Assembly: GCA_965208815.1 (NCBI GenBank)
Contig: OZ242357.1
Span: 1,736,001 to 1,800,000, forward strand
DNA from: Bin55 sp009840545
Lineage (GTDB): Bacteria > Pseudomonadota > Gammaproteobacteria > Pseudomonadales > Azotimanducaceae
Direction: 5' to 3'
Length of the DNA: 64,000 bases
The position numbers and the translations under genes were made by a program. The notes below the pieces were generated by a model, which saw only the letters and a list, made by a program, of their open reading frames with translations, had not been told where the DNA came from and searched no databases. Shown here in pieces: positions 39,194-47,926 of the stretch; the stretch's first letter is position 1; the number at the start of each line of letters is the position of its first letter.

Positions 39194-40530
39194 GGGCACC
39201 TCTATTAAAGCGTTTTTCGGACTGGCGAGTAGTCGTTTAGGGGAGAGAATCGCCGGAATCTTCGATATTCGTTTGATTTGGCCAAGTTGCGCGTCCCCTG
39301 TGCAGGCTTCAAGCCTGCTTTTTCGGTCCGGTGTCGGATTTCGGGCGCACTGAGGCACCGACGCTACCCAGGAGCGCTTTCGACCTCCACCAGATGGACC
39401 AGACGTCTCATGTTGTACACGACGTGCTCCAAGAGGAGTTCCGAGCGGGCCCGCTTCAGACCCACGCCGCGGTGCTTGTCAACTTTCATGTCGTTGCGGA
39501 TCGATCCGAAGACATGCTCCACCCGAGCCCGGGTCCTGGCGATCGACTTGTTGGCCTCCTCGCGAGCCTGTCTCAACGGCTCCCGCTCCTTTCTGGGAGC
39601 GCGGAACGCGAGGCACGGCACGCGGTACCGTCCCTGGATGCCTTCGCGCAGCTCCTGCGAGTCGTAGCCTCGGTCGCCGTACACCGGACCCCGCTTCGGC
39701 ACCTTGTCGAGAAGCCCCGCCGCCTCCTGGACGTCGTGCACGTTGGCCGGAGTCACCGAGCCGGCGCGGATCAGCTTGTGCCTCACGTCCACCACCACAT
39801 GGCGCTTGTAGCCGAAGAACGACTTCGAGCCCTTCCTCGTCCACTGCGCGTCGAGGTCCTTCTGCCGCCGCTTCGAAGGCTTCCATCGGGGCCTGCCGCC
39901 CCCGTCGATCGTCTCCCGCTCCTCCTTCTTCAGTCGCCGCACCGGAACCTCCACCACGCTGGCGTCGATCATGCAGCCGTCCTTCATCGCGAACCCCTTC
40001 TCCCGGGCGATCGCCTCCATCTCCTCGAACACCTGGTCCATGACGCCCCGCCTCTCCAGAGCCTTGCGGTACTTGTGGATGGTCTTCGCGTCCGGACCCG
40101 TGCCCGGACTCAGTCCCAGAAACCGCACCACCCGCGCGTGATGGCGGCACAGATCCTCCAGAGCCTCGTCCGAAAGATCGCCCTTGGTCTTGCCCACCAC
40201 CAGAACCTTGAACATCGAAACCGCGTCCCACGAGGGACGACCCGGCCTCGCGTCGTGGCGCGTCCACGGCCACGCCCTCTCCAGGGTTTCCCGGAACCGC
40301 TCCCAGTCGAACAGACAATCCATCTTCTCCAGATGCGTGTCCTTCGAACGCTCCAGCGAGGCAAACATGGACGAGTCGGGAAGCAGGTCGGCTTCGGAAG
40401 GTCGAACGGTGCGTGTCATGCGAGAAAAGCAACGGTAGTTTGGAACAACCCCTATGTTAGCCCCAAAATGTTGCGTTCCTGCTGCAACACCGCAGACAAT
40501 CGACAAAATCGTCAATTAATAGACGTGCCC
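39194..40530 (-). mobile_element. IS5-family insertion sequence (1337 bp)
   Basis: Terminal inverted repeats begin GGGCACCTCTATTAA on the left and GGGCACGTCTATTAA on the right (one mismatch in 15). A 4-bp target duplication TGTA lies at 39190-39193 and 40531-40534, matching the usual IS5 length. It contains one full transposase gene on the minus strand and is G+C-rich. It interrupts the HExxH lipoprotein gene, whose frame is restored by precise removal. Confidence 0.92.
39364..40419 (-). CDS. IS5-family DDE transposase
   Basis: A 351-residue transposase taken from ATG 40419 (MTRTVRPSEADLLPDSS); an upstream extension to 40515 in the IS end is unlikely. It has the N-terminal IS5 helix-turn-helix region (DWERFRETLERAWPW...RPSWDAVSMFKVLVV) and a DDE core: Asp in MIDASVVEVP, Asp in VYGDRGYDSQ and Glu in ARVEHVFGSIR. 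The frame is intact, so transposition could still occur. Confidence 0.92.
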   Translation of the reverse strand: MTRTVRPSEADLLPDSSMFASLERSKDTHLEKMDCLFDWERFRETLERAWPWTRHDARPGRPSWDAVSMFKVLVVGKTKGDLSDEALEDLCRHHARVVRFLGLSPGTGPDAKTIHKYRKALERRGVMDQVFEEMEAIAREKGFAMKDGCMIDASVVEVPVRRLKKEERETIDGGGRPRWKPSKRRQKDLDAQWTRKGSKSFFGYKRHVVVDVRHKLIRAGSVTPANVHDVQEAAGLLDKVPKRGPVYGDRGYDSQELREGIQGRYRVPCLAFRAPRKEREPLRQAREEANKSIARTRARVEHVFGSIRNDMKVDKHRGVGLKRARSELLLEHVVYNMRRLVHLVEVESAPG

Positions 40531-40807
40531 TGTATTAGTCGGAAACTCAGAATTTCCTGTCACTCAAGAAGATATACAGGTTGTTAGAGTTGAAGTGCTC
40601 ATATTTTCCGTGAAAGCTAGTCTACGAGAGGTACTTGACGTGAGTACGTACAACTATTGGGATGAAACCGGCGGAAGGGCTTGGATCGAGGCAGACGAAC
40701 TTCAGTAGTTCCGATTACCTCGGGCACAAGCAGCCCCGTAGCAATCTATCTAAACTATTCTCGGAGTCGACTGGGCTGTGTGTTCCAACTTGCCGACTAA
40801 AGATCAG

Positions 40808-42691
40808 TCACCAACCTCGGATTATGTGGCGTTCGCCTTCCTCTTCAAGGGCCTTCGCATCTTCGTCGGTAAGGTACTTACGAGCCGTTTCGATTTGTTC
40901 GTCGGTCAGAGTTTTTTCATATCGGTTGTAGGATAAAAGCGCTATTGCGCCTCTCGACTTAGCTTCTTTGGTTGGCAATCGGTTCATTGAATTAAGCATT
41001 CCCTCGGGATCGGAGCTGGCCCATGCTGAGGCTATTGACGCATAGAATTCAGATTGCTCGGACTCCGGAAATTGTTGAGCCATGTTCAGTGCCTCATCGA
41101 TCTCTCCATCTCGAATCAATGCGCCACTCACGATTCGATAGGCTTGAAGCCTCGTTGTACCTTTACGCACACGAGGAAGTAGCTCAATTGCTTTATCCAA
41201 GTCTGAATATGTAAGATGAGAAATGACCTGCATTTCCATTCCCATTCCCATCCAGCTTCCGTTTTCGCCCTCTTCGATTGGTAACGACAGAGCCACGGAC
41301 ATGGCGCGCTCGAGATCACTACTTACAAGCCCGTGCATAACTCTAGAAAGCAATTGAGGCCTAATGTCCGCAATAGCGGGTTCGGTCAGTATCCAATCAA
41401 GTGTATCCTCAGAGTCGACATACCACCAAGTACTAACAACAGATTGCGCTGCTGCAGTCCGTGTATCACCTGATTCCAACCCTAGTACCAAACGGATCGC
41501 TTCATCAGGAGAATCATGTGCTATTTTCCCAATGGCCCCCATAGTCGCTAAACCTTGAACATGTGCCGGCATTGCATCTATTTGATCCAACACCTCGTGT
41601 GGCTTGTTAGAAGCCCAATTTCTAACCACACTCTGTTCCAACTCCGAGCGCAAGGTCCTTTTCTCAACTTCAGAGACAGCTACTAGAGCGGACTGTGGAT
41701 CAGAGTTTGCCCAAGTCATTGTCACGCTTCTAACAATCGAATTGTGTGGGTCATTCTCTAGGGACAACGCAAACTTGAACGCTCCAGCAGGATCGGTACG
41801 AGCAGCGGTTCCCAAGACGCTACTCATCACGTATCGCCGGACTTCCGAATTTGTTAACGACTGTTCGATTTGATCCAAAACAGTCAGTCCGCTCTTCTCA
41901 ACCCAAGCCGAAGCCACCCGCGAAATGCTCCACGTGTGGTGCGTATTGTCCTGCACTTCAAGAACAAGCTCGTTCCATGCTTTTTCGGGATCTCCAATTG
42001 CATCTTCAATTTTGCGCGCGGTGATGGCTGTAATGGCAATTTCCTCATTCCCTAGATCACGTGCGATCGACTTGAGAACCTCTTCGGAAAGATCTTTCCT
42101 TGCGTGCACAATGGCGTTTACGGCAGAGTACTTCCAATCGTCATCTAGTGTCCGGGCATGTGCAACGGCATCATCGAGATTGGACTGTGCCCACTCCTGG
42201 TATATGCTGGGGACAAATTGGCCGGGATAGAACTGCGAGTCCATCTCACCCAACAGCCTCAGTGCACGTTTGGGATTGAGCTGTGCAAGCCTTTGAACAA
42301 CAGCCATTTGCATACCACTTCTTAGGCTGTTTCGAGGGGCATCCAAAGTTTGCTCAAATAGTTCTGCCACCTTGGCCTCATTCGATTTCGCCAAAAGGTT
42401 GCGCAGCGTGACGCTTCTCTCAAACGCACTCTTGATTTGTTCGAGATCGTCAAGGCTGCTGGGAATCGCCGAAGTAGAACTGGAAGCACCTGACTTTTCT
42501 GATGGTGCAGGTTGCTCATAGGCGACGGATTCGATCATGGCTGGAGGACTTTGAATCTCAGCGTCTGCAAATTGATCGGTGTTGGCCGGTGCGACGAGAA
42601 GCCAGTAGACAGCGCTTGCAGCACCAATACCAAGGAGGAAAGCGAGTCCGAGCAGCGAAAATAATGTGCCTTGCGATCGAGGAAAATTCAT
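40808..42691 (-). CDS. membrane-anchored helical-repeat protein, paralog 1
   Basis: A 627-residue protein of unknown function. Residues about 9-33 form a transmembrane anchor or uncleaved signal (LLGLAFLLGIGAASAVYWLLV). A low-complexity Ser/Pro/Gln linker follows to about 85. The rest is built of roughly 30-40-residue helical repeats with a recurring W-A-x-S-D-P-x-x-A-L pattern (WANSDPQSALV, WASSDPEGML), typical of an alpha-solenoid. Such repeats bind proteins rather than catalyse. The large domain is expected in the periplasm. It stands directly downstream of, and is strongly similar throughout to, the frameshifted paralog at 42807-44689; a third paralog lies at 57143-58675. Confidence 0.8.
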   Translation of the reverse strand: MNFPRSQGTLFSLLGLAFLLGIGAASAVYWLLVAPANTDQFADAEIQSPPAMIESVAYEQPAPSEKSGASSSTSAIPSSLDDLEQIKSAFERSVTLRNLLAKSNEAKVAELFEQTLDAPRNSLRSGMQMAVVQRLAQLNPKRALRLLGEMDSQFYPGQFVPSIYQEWAQSNLDDAVAHARTLDDDWKYSAVNAIVHARKDLSEEVLKSIARDLGNEEIAITAITARKIEDAIGDPEKAWNELVLEVQDNTHHTWSISRVASAWVEKSGLTVLDQIEQSLTNSEVRRYVMSSVLGTAARTDPAGAFKFALSLENDPHNSIVRSVTMTWANSDPQSALVAVSEVEKRTLRSELEQSVVRNWASNKPHEVLDQIDAMPAHVQGLATMGAIGKIAHDSPDEAIRLVLGLESGDTRTAAAQSVVSTWWYVDSEDTLDWILTEPAIADIRPQLLSRVMHGLVSSDLERAMSVALSLPIEEGENGSWMGMGMEMQVISHLTYSDLDKAIELLPRVRKGTTRLQAYRIVSGALIRDGEIDEALNMAQQFPESEQSEFYASIASAWASSDPEGMLNSMNRLPTKEAKSRGAIALLSYNRYEKTLTDEQIETARKYLTDEDAKALEEEGERHIIRGW

Positions 42692-42806
42692 GAGTTCAGG
42701 CTAAGGGACGAATTATCTGAATGTTATTTGTATAAGTTCCGCCGGTCAATCTGGTTTGGAGTCGAGCAACCTGTTCGTGTTCTGTTACTTGTGCCAATAC
42801 AAAGAA

Positions 42807-44689
42807 TCAGAAGCCAAGGAACATGTGACCTTCATCTTGTTCTCCTAGTGCTTTAGCATCTTCGTCTGTGAGATATTTCTTGGCCTCTTCGATTTGCTCG
42901 TTGGTCAGCGATTCTTGATAGCTGTTATAGGAAATGAGCGACATTGCAGCTCTCGACTTAGCCTCTTTGGTCGGTAATCGGCTCATCGAATTGAGCAACC
43001 CTTCAGGATCGGACCGGGCCCAGGCTGTGCCTACAGCAACATAGAAATCGGATCTTTCAGACTCGGGAAACTGTTGAGCCATGTTCAGTGCCTCGTCGAT
43101 GTCTCCATTTCGAATCAATGCTCCACTCACCATTTGGTACGCTTGAAGCTTCGTTGGACCTTTTCGTACCCTAGGAAGTAGCTCAAGCGCTTTGTCCAAG
43201 TCCATATAGGACAAACTAGAAATTACGGTTAATTCCATCCCCATTCCCCTCCACATGCCCTCCTTGCCTTCCTCTATGGGCTGTGAAAGTGCCGCGGACA
43301 TCGCAAGTTCAGGATCAACATGTACAATCCTGTACAAGATTTCAGACAGCAACTGAGGTCTCAAGTCTTCAACACTAGGTTCATTGAGAACCCAATCAAG
43401 CGCTGCCTTTGGATCTTGGTATGACCATGTTCTGGCAACTGTATTTGCAGCAGACAGCCTGGTCGCGCTAGATTCCATGCCAGCAATCAGACTTAAGCTT
43501 CCTCCGGAGATTCTCTAACGATTTGACTTAAAGCGCTACTTATAGCGCTGGCGTGAACATAGCGTGGCAATGAATCGATGCTATCCAATACTCTATGTGG
43601 CTCATCATCAGCCCACGTATCGACGACTGCCTCTTCCAGCTCTCTACGCAAGGTCTTTTTTTCGACCGAGGATGCAGCCGTTAGAGCAGCCTGCGGATTG
43701 GATCTTGCCCATGTAGATATCACGTTCCGAGCAACCATATGATATTGGTCATTCTCAATTGTCAACGCAATCCTGAATGCCTCAGCCGGATTGGACGCAG
43801 CCACGTCTTGAAGTACATGATGCATTACGCTTTGACGCATATCCACGTTGGTTAGTGACTGGTATATCTGGTCCAGAACACCCAATCCACTCTGTTCAAC
43901 CCAAACCGACGCTACTTGCAAGATACTCCACATGTGTTGCCTATCGTCCTGCATGTTGATAGCGTATTCATTCCATGCTCTCTCGGGATCTTCCATTGCG
44001 TCTTCAAGCTTTTGACGCGCTATCGCCGCAATGGCGATCTGTTCGTCGCCGAGGTCTCGAGCAATCGACTTAAGGACCTCTTCGGACAGGTCAATCCTTT
44101 CTTGCACAATTGCGTGCAACGCAGATTGTTTCCAGTCGTCGTCTAATGTCCTTGCATGCGCAATGGCTTCATCAAGATTGGAATGCGCCCATTCTTGATA
44201 GACGACACCTACGAATCGGGCAGGATAGTTCCGCTCGCTCATTTCACGAACGTGTCGAAGTGCTAGCTTGGGGTTGAGCTGGGCGAACCTTCGAATGACC
44301 ACAGTTTGTATGCCATTCCTCTGATTGTTTGAGAAAACGTCTTCTGATTGATTCAGTAGATCGGCGACCTGAGCCTCGTCTGAATTCAACAGAAGATTGC
44401 GGAGAGCCAAGCCTCTCTCAAACGAGCTCTTGAATTGATCGAGATCGTCAAGATCACCTAGAACCTTCTTAGGTGATATTGCAGCACTAGTGTCATCTGT
44501 AGGCGCAGATTGCTCATAGGCAGAATTATCAATTTGAACTGTCGAACTTTGATCTTCAGTATCTGCCAATTGGTCGTTGTCAGCCGGAGCGACGAGAAGC
44601 CAGTAGACAGCGCTCGCCGCACCAATGCCAAGAACGAAAGCGAGTCCGAGCAACGAAACGGAGGTGCCTTGCGATCTACGAGAATTCAT
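42807..44689 (-). pseudogene. membrane-anchored helical-repeat protein, paralog 2, frameshifted
   Basis: Two frames (398 residues from 44689 to 43493, and the remainder ending at 42807) together align end to end with the 627-residue neighbour. The first ends ...IVRESPEEA with TAA at the point where the paralog reads DSPDEAIRLVLGLES. Adding one base after GCT restores a reading V/I/L-S-L-I-A-G-M-E that matches, so a single-base deletion near 43494 is the simplest cause. No slippery heptamer is present. The N-terminus carries the same anchor (LLGLAFVLGIGAASAVYWLLV). It may still produce the N-terminal fragment. Confidence 0.82.
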
Positions 44690-45022
44690 GAGTTCAGGCT
44701 ATGGAACGAATTCTTCGAATGTTATGCGTTTGTGCGCCACCGGTCAATTCACATCCAACATCTGCTTGAGTTCCCACGTTGTGCATTTTTGTACGAGTCT
44801 CGGATTTGTGACTAGTCGGAATGCGTGGCTTCACTTGTGGATAGAAGTTCTTAAGATCTGCCTAACAGATCCGCCAACAACTGTTCATCGGATTCTGCTC
44901 GAGAGTCTCACAATTCGAGAGTTGGTACGAAAGTCTAGTCTCGAAGTCGAACACCTTAAGTGTCTTTGCACTAGGCAATGTAGCTTGCGATCCTAGCAAT
45001 TCGGTAAGTTTGCTGGAGCTCC
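44690..45022. other. intergenic gap, no gene seen
   Basis: These 333 bases separate the paralog 2 start from the 3' end of the amidohydrolase gene. No frame, hairpin or repeat stands out. It presumably holds the promoter of the helical-repeat genes. Confidence 0.4.
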
Positions 45023-46105
45023 TTATTCTGCTTTCAGATTTTTCTCTTCCCAAGCTCGAACGTTCGCGATGGACTCATCGAAAAGTCGTTCGTAGTTTCC
45101 AACCGTCACTAAGTGCATGGTCTCGGAGTCGAGCAACGCCCAAAGATCTGTCAAAATTTCATAGGACTTGTTATACCCCTCCCAGCTGCTCGGAGCGACC
45201 GCATCGGAGCCAAAGAGAAAGCGGGTCGGGTGCTCGTTCAACAAGTTGGCCCAAGCTTGAGCAGTCTCTGTGTCTGCAACCATATAGTCGTTGACCAGAT
45301 CCCAGGAAATGTCGGCGGCGACATGGCTCAAATCTGGATCGTCCATCATTTGATCCATGAGACTTACGTGTTCGACACTAGGTCCCACAAATCTCCCAAG
45401 CCCAGTGTGAGCCCAGACAATCGTTGCATCGGGATGCCGTTTCAGAACTTTCATCAAGTCTTCGTAGTGATCCGGAACTACACCTGGTCTCACATTGTCG
45501 ATGTCGCAGTGAAGGAAAGCAACGAGACCGATTTCAGCCACCAGATCAAATATCTTGTCCAATGCCGGATTGTGAAGACTAGCCGCATGCCCTGTTACTT
45601 TGGAAGATACAAACTCCTTATGGATGCTGAATTCACCGACTCCGGAAAACACACCCGGGAACGCCAATAGCACACGTTTGATGTGGTCAGTCGCGTACAT
45701 GTCAGTGGGATTGAATCCAGTAATCATTGGGTCAACTCGTTTTTTCTGATCTTCTGATAGTTTCATGTATTGGCTTGCGAGCATCGCATCAATAAACGAG
45801 TAGTAGTACAGAGATGCAGCAGAACGGAGGTAGTAGTTGGGAGCTCTCTCGCCTGAAACGAAGTAGTCCCACTTTTGCTGAAGAGGAATTCCCATCACTG
45901 TGAAGCGACCTACTCTGTCTCCCACCAGTTCCAGAGTGTCTTCCATCGATACACCTTCCTGAATGTAGTTGGTGAGATGAAGATGAGCATCGTGGTAGAG
46001 AATTGAAGTTTCTTCTGTGTCTTCAGATTTGGCTGAACCACCGATTGCGACGAGACAAATCGCCACCAAGCAGCCGACCGTAGTGGAAAAGGAATATGTC
46101 CTCAT
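45023..46105 (-). CDS. secreted amidohydrolase-family protein
   Basis: A 360-residue TIM-barrel metal-dependent hydrolase with an N-terminal signal peptide (about 1-26, VAICLVAIGGSAKS). The first metal motif is DAHLH at 39-43. Later features are VAFLHCDIDN, IVWAHTGLGRFVGPS and FLFGSDAVAP, which supply the remaining His and Asp ligands of the amidohydrolase_2 type. Export of such an enzyme is uncommon and points to a periplasmic substrate. It is transcribed alone, divergently from the avidin-like gene. No substrate can be inferred. Confidence 0.8.
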   Translation of the reverse strand: MRTYSFSTTVGCLVAICLVAIGGSAKSEDTEETSILYHDAHLHLTNYIQEGVSMEDTLELVGDRVGRFTVMGIPLQQKWDYFVSGERAPNYYLRSAASLYYYSFIDAMLASQYMKLSEDQKKRVDPMITGFNPTDMYATDHIKRVLLAFPGVFSGVGEFSIHKEFVSSKVTGHAASLHNPALDKIFDLVAEIGLVAFLHCDIDNVRPGVVPDHYEDLMKVLKRHPDATIVWAHTGLGRFVGPSVEHVSLMDQMMDDPDLSHVAADISWDLVNDYMVADTETAQAWANLLNEHPTRFLFGSDAVAPSSWEGYNKSYEILTDLWALLDSETMHLVTVGNYERLFDESIANVRAWEEKNLKAE

Positions 46106-46292
46106 GTGTGCATGCTCTCAAGGATTCTTCCTCATGGTACAACGATTTTCGTTCCTCAAAACGGGCATTACACACTGTCAGAAGCCGAACATGGGCTGGA
46201 GGTTGGCTTCTCTCAATGGCGATGTGCTATCTTGCCTTAGCACGCTAGCGGAGCACGAATCTTCGCCTTGAATTAGTGATCAAAGACGAAAG

Positions 46293-46299
46293 AAAGGAG
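46293..46299 (+). promoter_or_regulatory. strong ribosome-binding site deciding the avidin-like start
   Basis: AAAGGAG eight bases before ATG 46308. It fixes the start of the avidin-like gene and so excludes an N-terminal signal peptide. Confidence 0.8.
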
Positions 46300-46307
46300 C
46301 ATTTCAA

Positions 46308-46673
46308 ATGGATGTAACTGGCTCTTGGGTCAACCAAAACGGATCGGTTCTAACTATCGAATCAGAAGTGAATGGAATAATCTCGGGAAAATTCGTATCG
46401 ACGAAGGGACGTGCTGCCCGAGGAATTTCCTATCCTGTGATTGGAACAAGAAACCACAATCTGGTCTCTTTCTCCGTCAATTTTCAATCCGTAGAGCAGG
46501 ACTTGCGGGCGATTACGACATTTTCGGGGAGATTGGAGCCAGGCTCAACGCCCGCCATTCATACGATGTGGATACTGGCACGAGAATTCGAAGATCCCAA
46601 GCAAACTAAGCCGACGCATGTTTGGAACACATTCCTTACGAATAGCGATGTGTTCACACTTGAAGAAGGCTAG
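46308..46673 (+). CDS. avidin/streptavidin-family biotin-binding-like protein, no signal peptide
   Basis: A 121-residue single-domain beta-barrel. It aligns along its whole length with streptavidin: GSWVNQNGS, GKFVSTKGRA, TTFSGRL, IHTMWILAR, W...SDVFT. Biotin-contact positions kept are Asn9, Ser13, Ser31, Gly34, Ala36, Thr70, Trp88, Leu90, Trp106 and Asp114. Changed ones are Tyr43 to Phe29, Val47 to Lys33, Leu25 to Asn11, Trp79 to Phe59, Ser88 to Ala68 and Trp92 to Phe72 (chicken avidin also has Phe at the last). Known avidins are exported; here a strong ribosome site fixes the start and no signal peptide exists, so a cytosolic location is predicted. It is convergent with the acyl-CoA dehydrogenase gene, 5 bases apart. 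Biotin affinity is not proven. Confidence 0.85.
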   Translation: MDVTGSWVNQNGSVLTIESEVNGIISGKFVSTKGRAARGISYPVIGTRNHNLVSFSVNFQSVEQDLRAITTFSGRLEPGSTPAIHTMWILAREFEDPKQTKPTHVWNTFLTNSDVFTLEEG

Positions 46674-46678
46674 ACCGA

Positions 46679-47851
46679 CTAATCGGGAAGTCCCAACACA
46701 CGCTTCGCGATGATGTTCAATTGAACTTCTGAAGTTCCACCCTCGATCGAATTGGCTTTGGATCGCAGCCAACCGCGAGTACTTCCCAGCTGGGAGCCGT
46801 CGAATCCAGAACCCTTCCATCCAAGACCCGACGTGCCAAGAATGTCCATGAGTAAGTCTTGACGCGTCATGTTTTGCTCGGTCCCGAAGTACTTGAAGAA
46901 GGAAGAGAGAAAACTTGGAGCCTGCGTGTTTTGCGCTTCCTCGTAGGACCGGCGGATCGTCAGCTGATACGCACGATCGTCTTGCAGCAAATTTATGACA
47001 CGTTGCCTCAGATCGTCATCGGCAATCTTTCCTTTGTCTTCTCCTGCATATTGCTTGGCAGTTTCATCTAAGGTAACAACGCGTTGCCTTGTCGCTCCGC
47101 GCCCTCCTATCGAACTGCGTTCGTACTGAAGAAGCCTTTTTCCGACTGTCCAACCCTGACCCGGTTCTCCAATCAGATTCCGCTTTGGAATTCGCACGTT
47201 GTCGAAAAACGTCTGGCAAAACTCAGATGAACCGCTGATCAATTCGATTGGGGAAACGGTAACTCCAGGCGAATCCATGTCGAATACGACAAATGAAATA
47301 CCCTCGTGTTTAGAAGCATCAAAATCAGTTCGCACCAAGCAAAAAATCCAATCGGCCTGATCCGCTCCTGAAGTCCAAATCTTGGATCCGTTGATTACGA
47401 ATTCATCACCGTCTTCATCGGCACGACACTGTAGACCGGCAAGATCGGACCCCGCGCCCGGTTCGCTGTAACCCTGACACCATCGAATCTCCCCTCGCAC
47501 AATTGGAGGCAGGTGCTCCGAGCACTGCTCACTCGTCCCAAACTCCAAGATCGCTGGTCCAATCATGGTCAATCCATGTCCTGAAAGTGGTGCGCTCGCA
47601 TTGATTCGAGCCATCTCTTCCGCGAGGACTCGCTCTTCATCCTTGCTTAGTCCGCCTCCACTGTACTCTCGGGGCCAAGTCGGAGCTGTCCACCCTCGTT
47701 CTGCCATTCGGTCAAGCCACGTCTTGGTCTCCGGGTTGTGGTATCTAACCTTACGCCCACCAGACGTATAGCTACCAGACGAGCGCATGGTAGGCGGACA
47801 GTTTTGATCCAGCCAAGAGCGGGCTTCTTCGCGAAATGCTGTTAGGGACAT
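46679..47851 (-). CDS. acyl-CoA dehydrogenase family protein
   Basis: A 390-residue flavoenzyme of the acyl-CoA dehydrogenase superfamily, which forms an alpha-beta double bond in acyl-CoA. Features include WCQGYSEPGAGSDLAGLQ (FAD/substrate loop), KIWTSGA, and the C-terminal SIEGGTSEVQLNIIAKRVLGLP that holds the usual ending of the family. The N-terminal helical domain begins FREEARSWLDQNCPP. It resembles the FadE-like members used for branched, steroid or other unusual acyl-CoAs. It lies 75 bases downstream of the dioxygenase gene on the same strand, so co-transcription is likely. An electron-transfer flavoprotein partner is not in the window. Confidence 0.92.
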   Translation of the reverse strand: MSLTAFREEARSWLDQNCPPTMRSSGSYTSGGRKVRYHNPETKTWLDRMAERGWTAPTWPREYSGGGLSKDEERVLAEEMARINASAPLSGHGLTMIGPAILEFGTSEQCSEHLPPIVRGEIRWCQGYSEPGAGSDLAGLQCRADEDGDEFVINGSKIWTSGADQADWIFCLVRTDFDASKHEGISFVVFDMDSPGVTVSPIELISGSSEFCQTFFDNVRIPKRNLIGEPGQGWTVGKRLLQYERSSIGGRGATRQRVVTLDETAKQYAGEDKGKIADDDLRQRVINLLQDDRAYQLTIRRSYEEAQNTQAPSFLSSFFKYFGTEQNMTRQDLLMDILGTSGLGWKGSGFDGSQLGSTRGWLRSKANSIEGGTSEVQLNIIAKRVLGLPD

Positions 47852-47926
47852 GTCGTTAATTTCGTGGAATCAAAGGAAGAAATTCTAGGTTTTAGTTGCT
47901 CTCAGTTGCGCGATGCACACGAAACT

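Larger units (their letters stand above)
38270..40708 (+). pseudogene. HExxH metalloprotease-like lipoprotein gene, interrupted by a stop and by an IS
   Basis: The first 247 codons encode a lipoprotein (lipobox LSGC, Cys33) with a zinc-protease motif HEFMH at 158-162 and a likely third ligand in EGHWG. A TAA at 39011-39013 breaks the frame, but the same frame continues (QFEIDPDDPSV...EFRVATV) to the IS5-family element at 39194. Beyond the element, the frame resumes at 40535 (LVGNSEFPVTQED...EADELQ) and stops at 40706-40708. Removing the IS and one 4-bp duplication gives 366 in-frame codons with one internal stop. The ancestral protein was probably an outer-membrane or periplasmic peptidase. 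Both lesions should inactivate it. Confidence 0.85.

Noticed and set aside
46224..46243. A 6-bp inverted repeat (GTGCTA / TAGCAC) upstream of the avidin-like gene, considered as a biotin operator
   Set aside because: It is short, does not resemble a BirA-type operator, and similar stems occur by chance.
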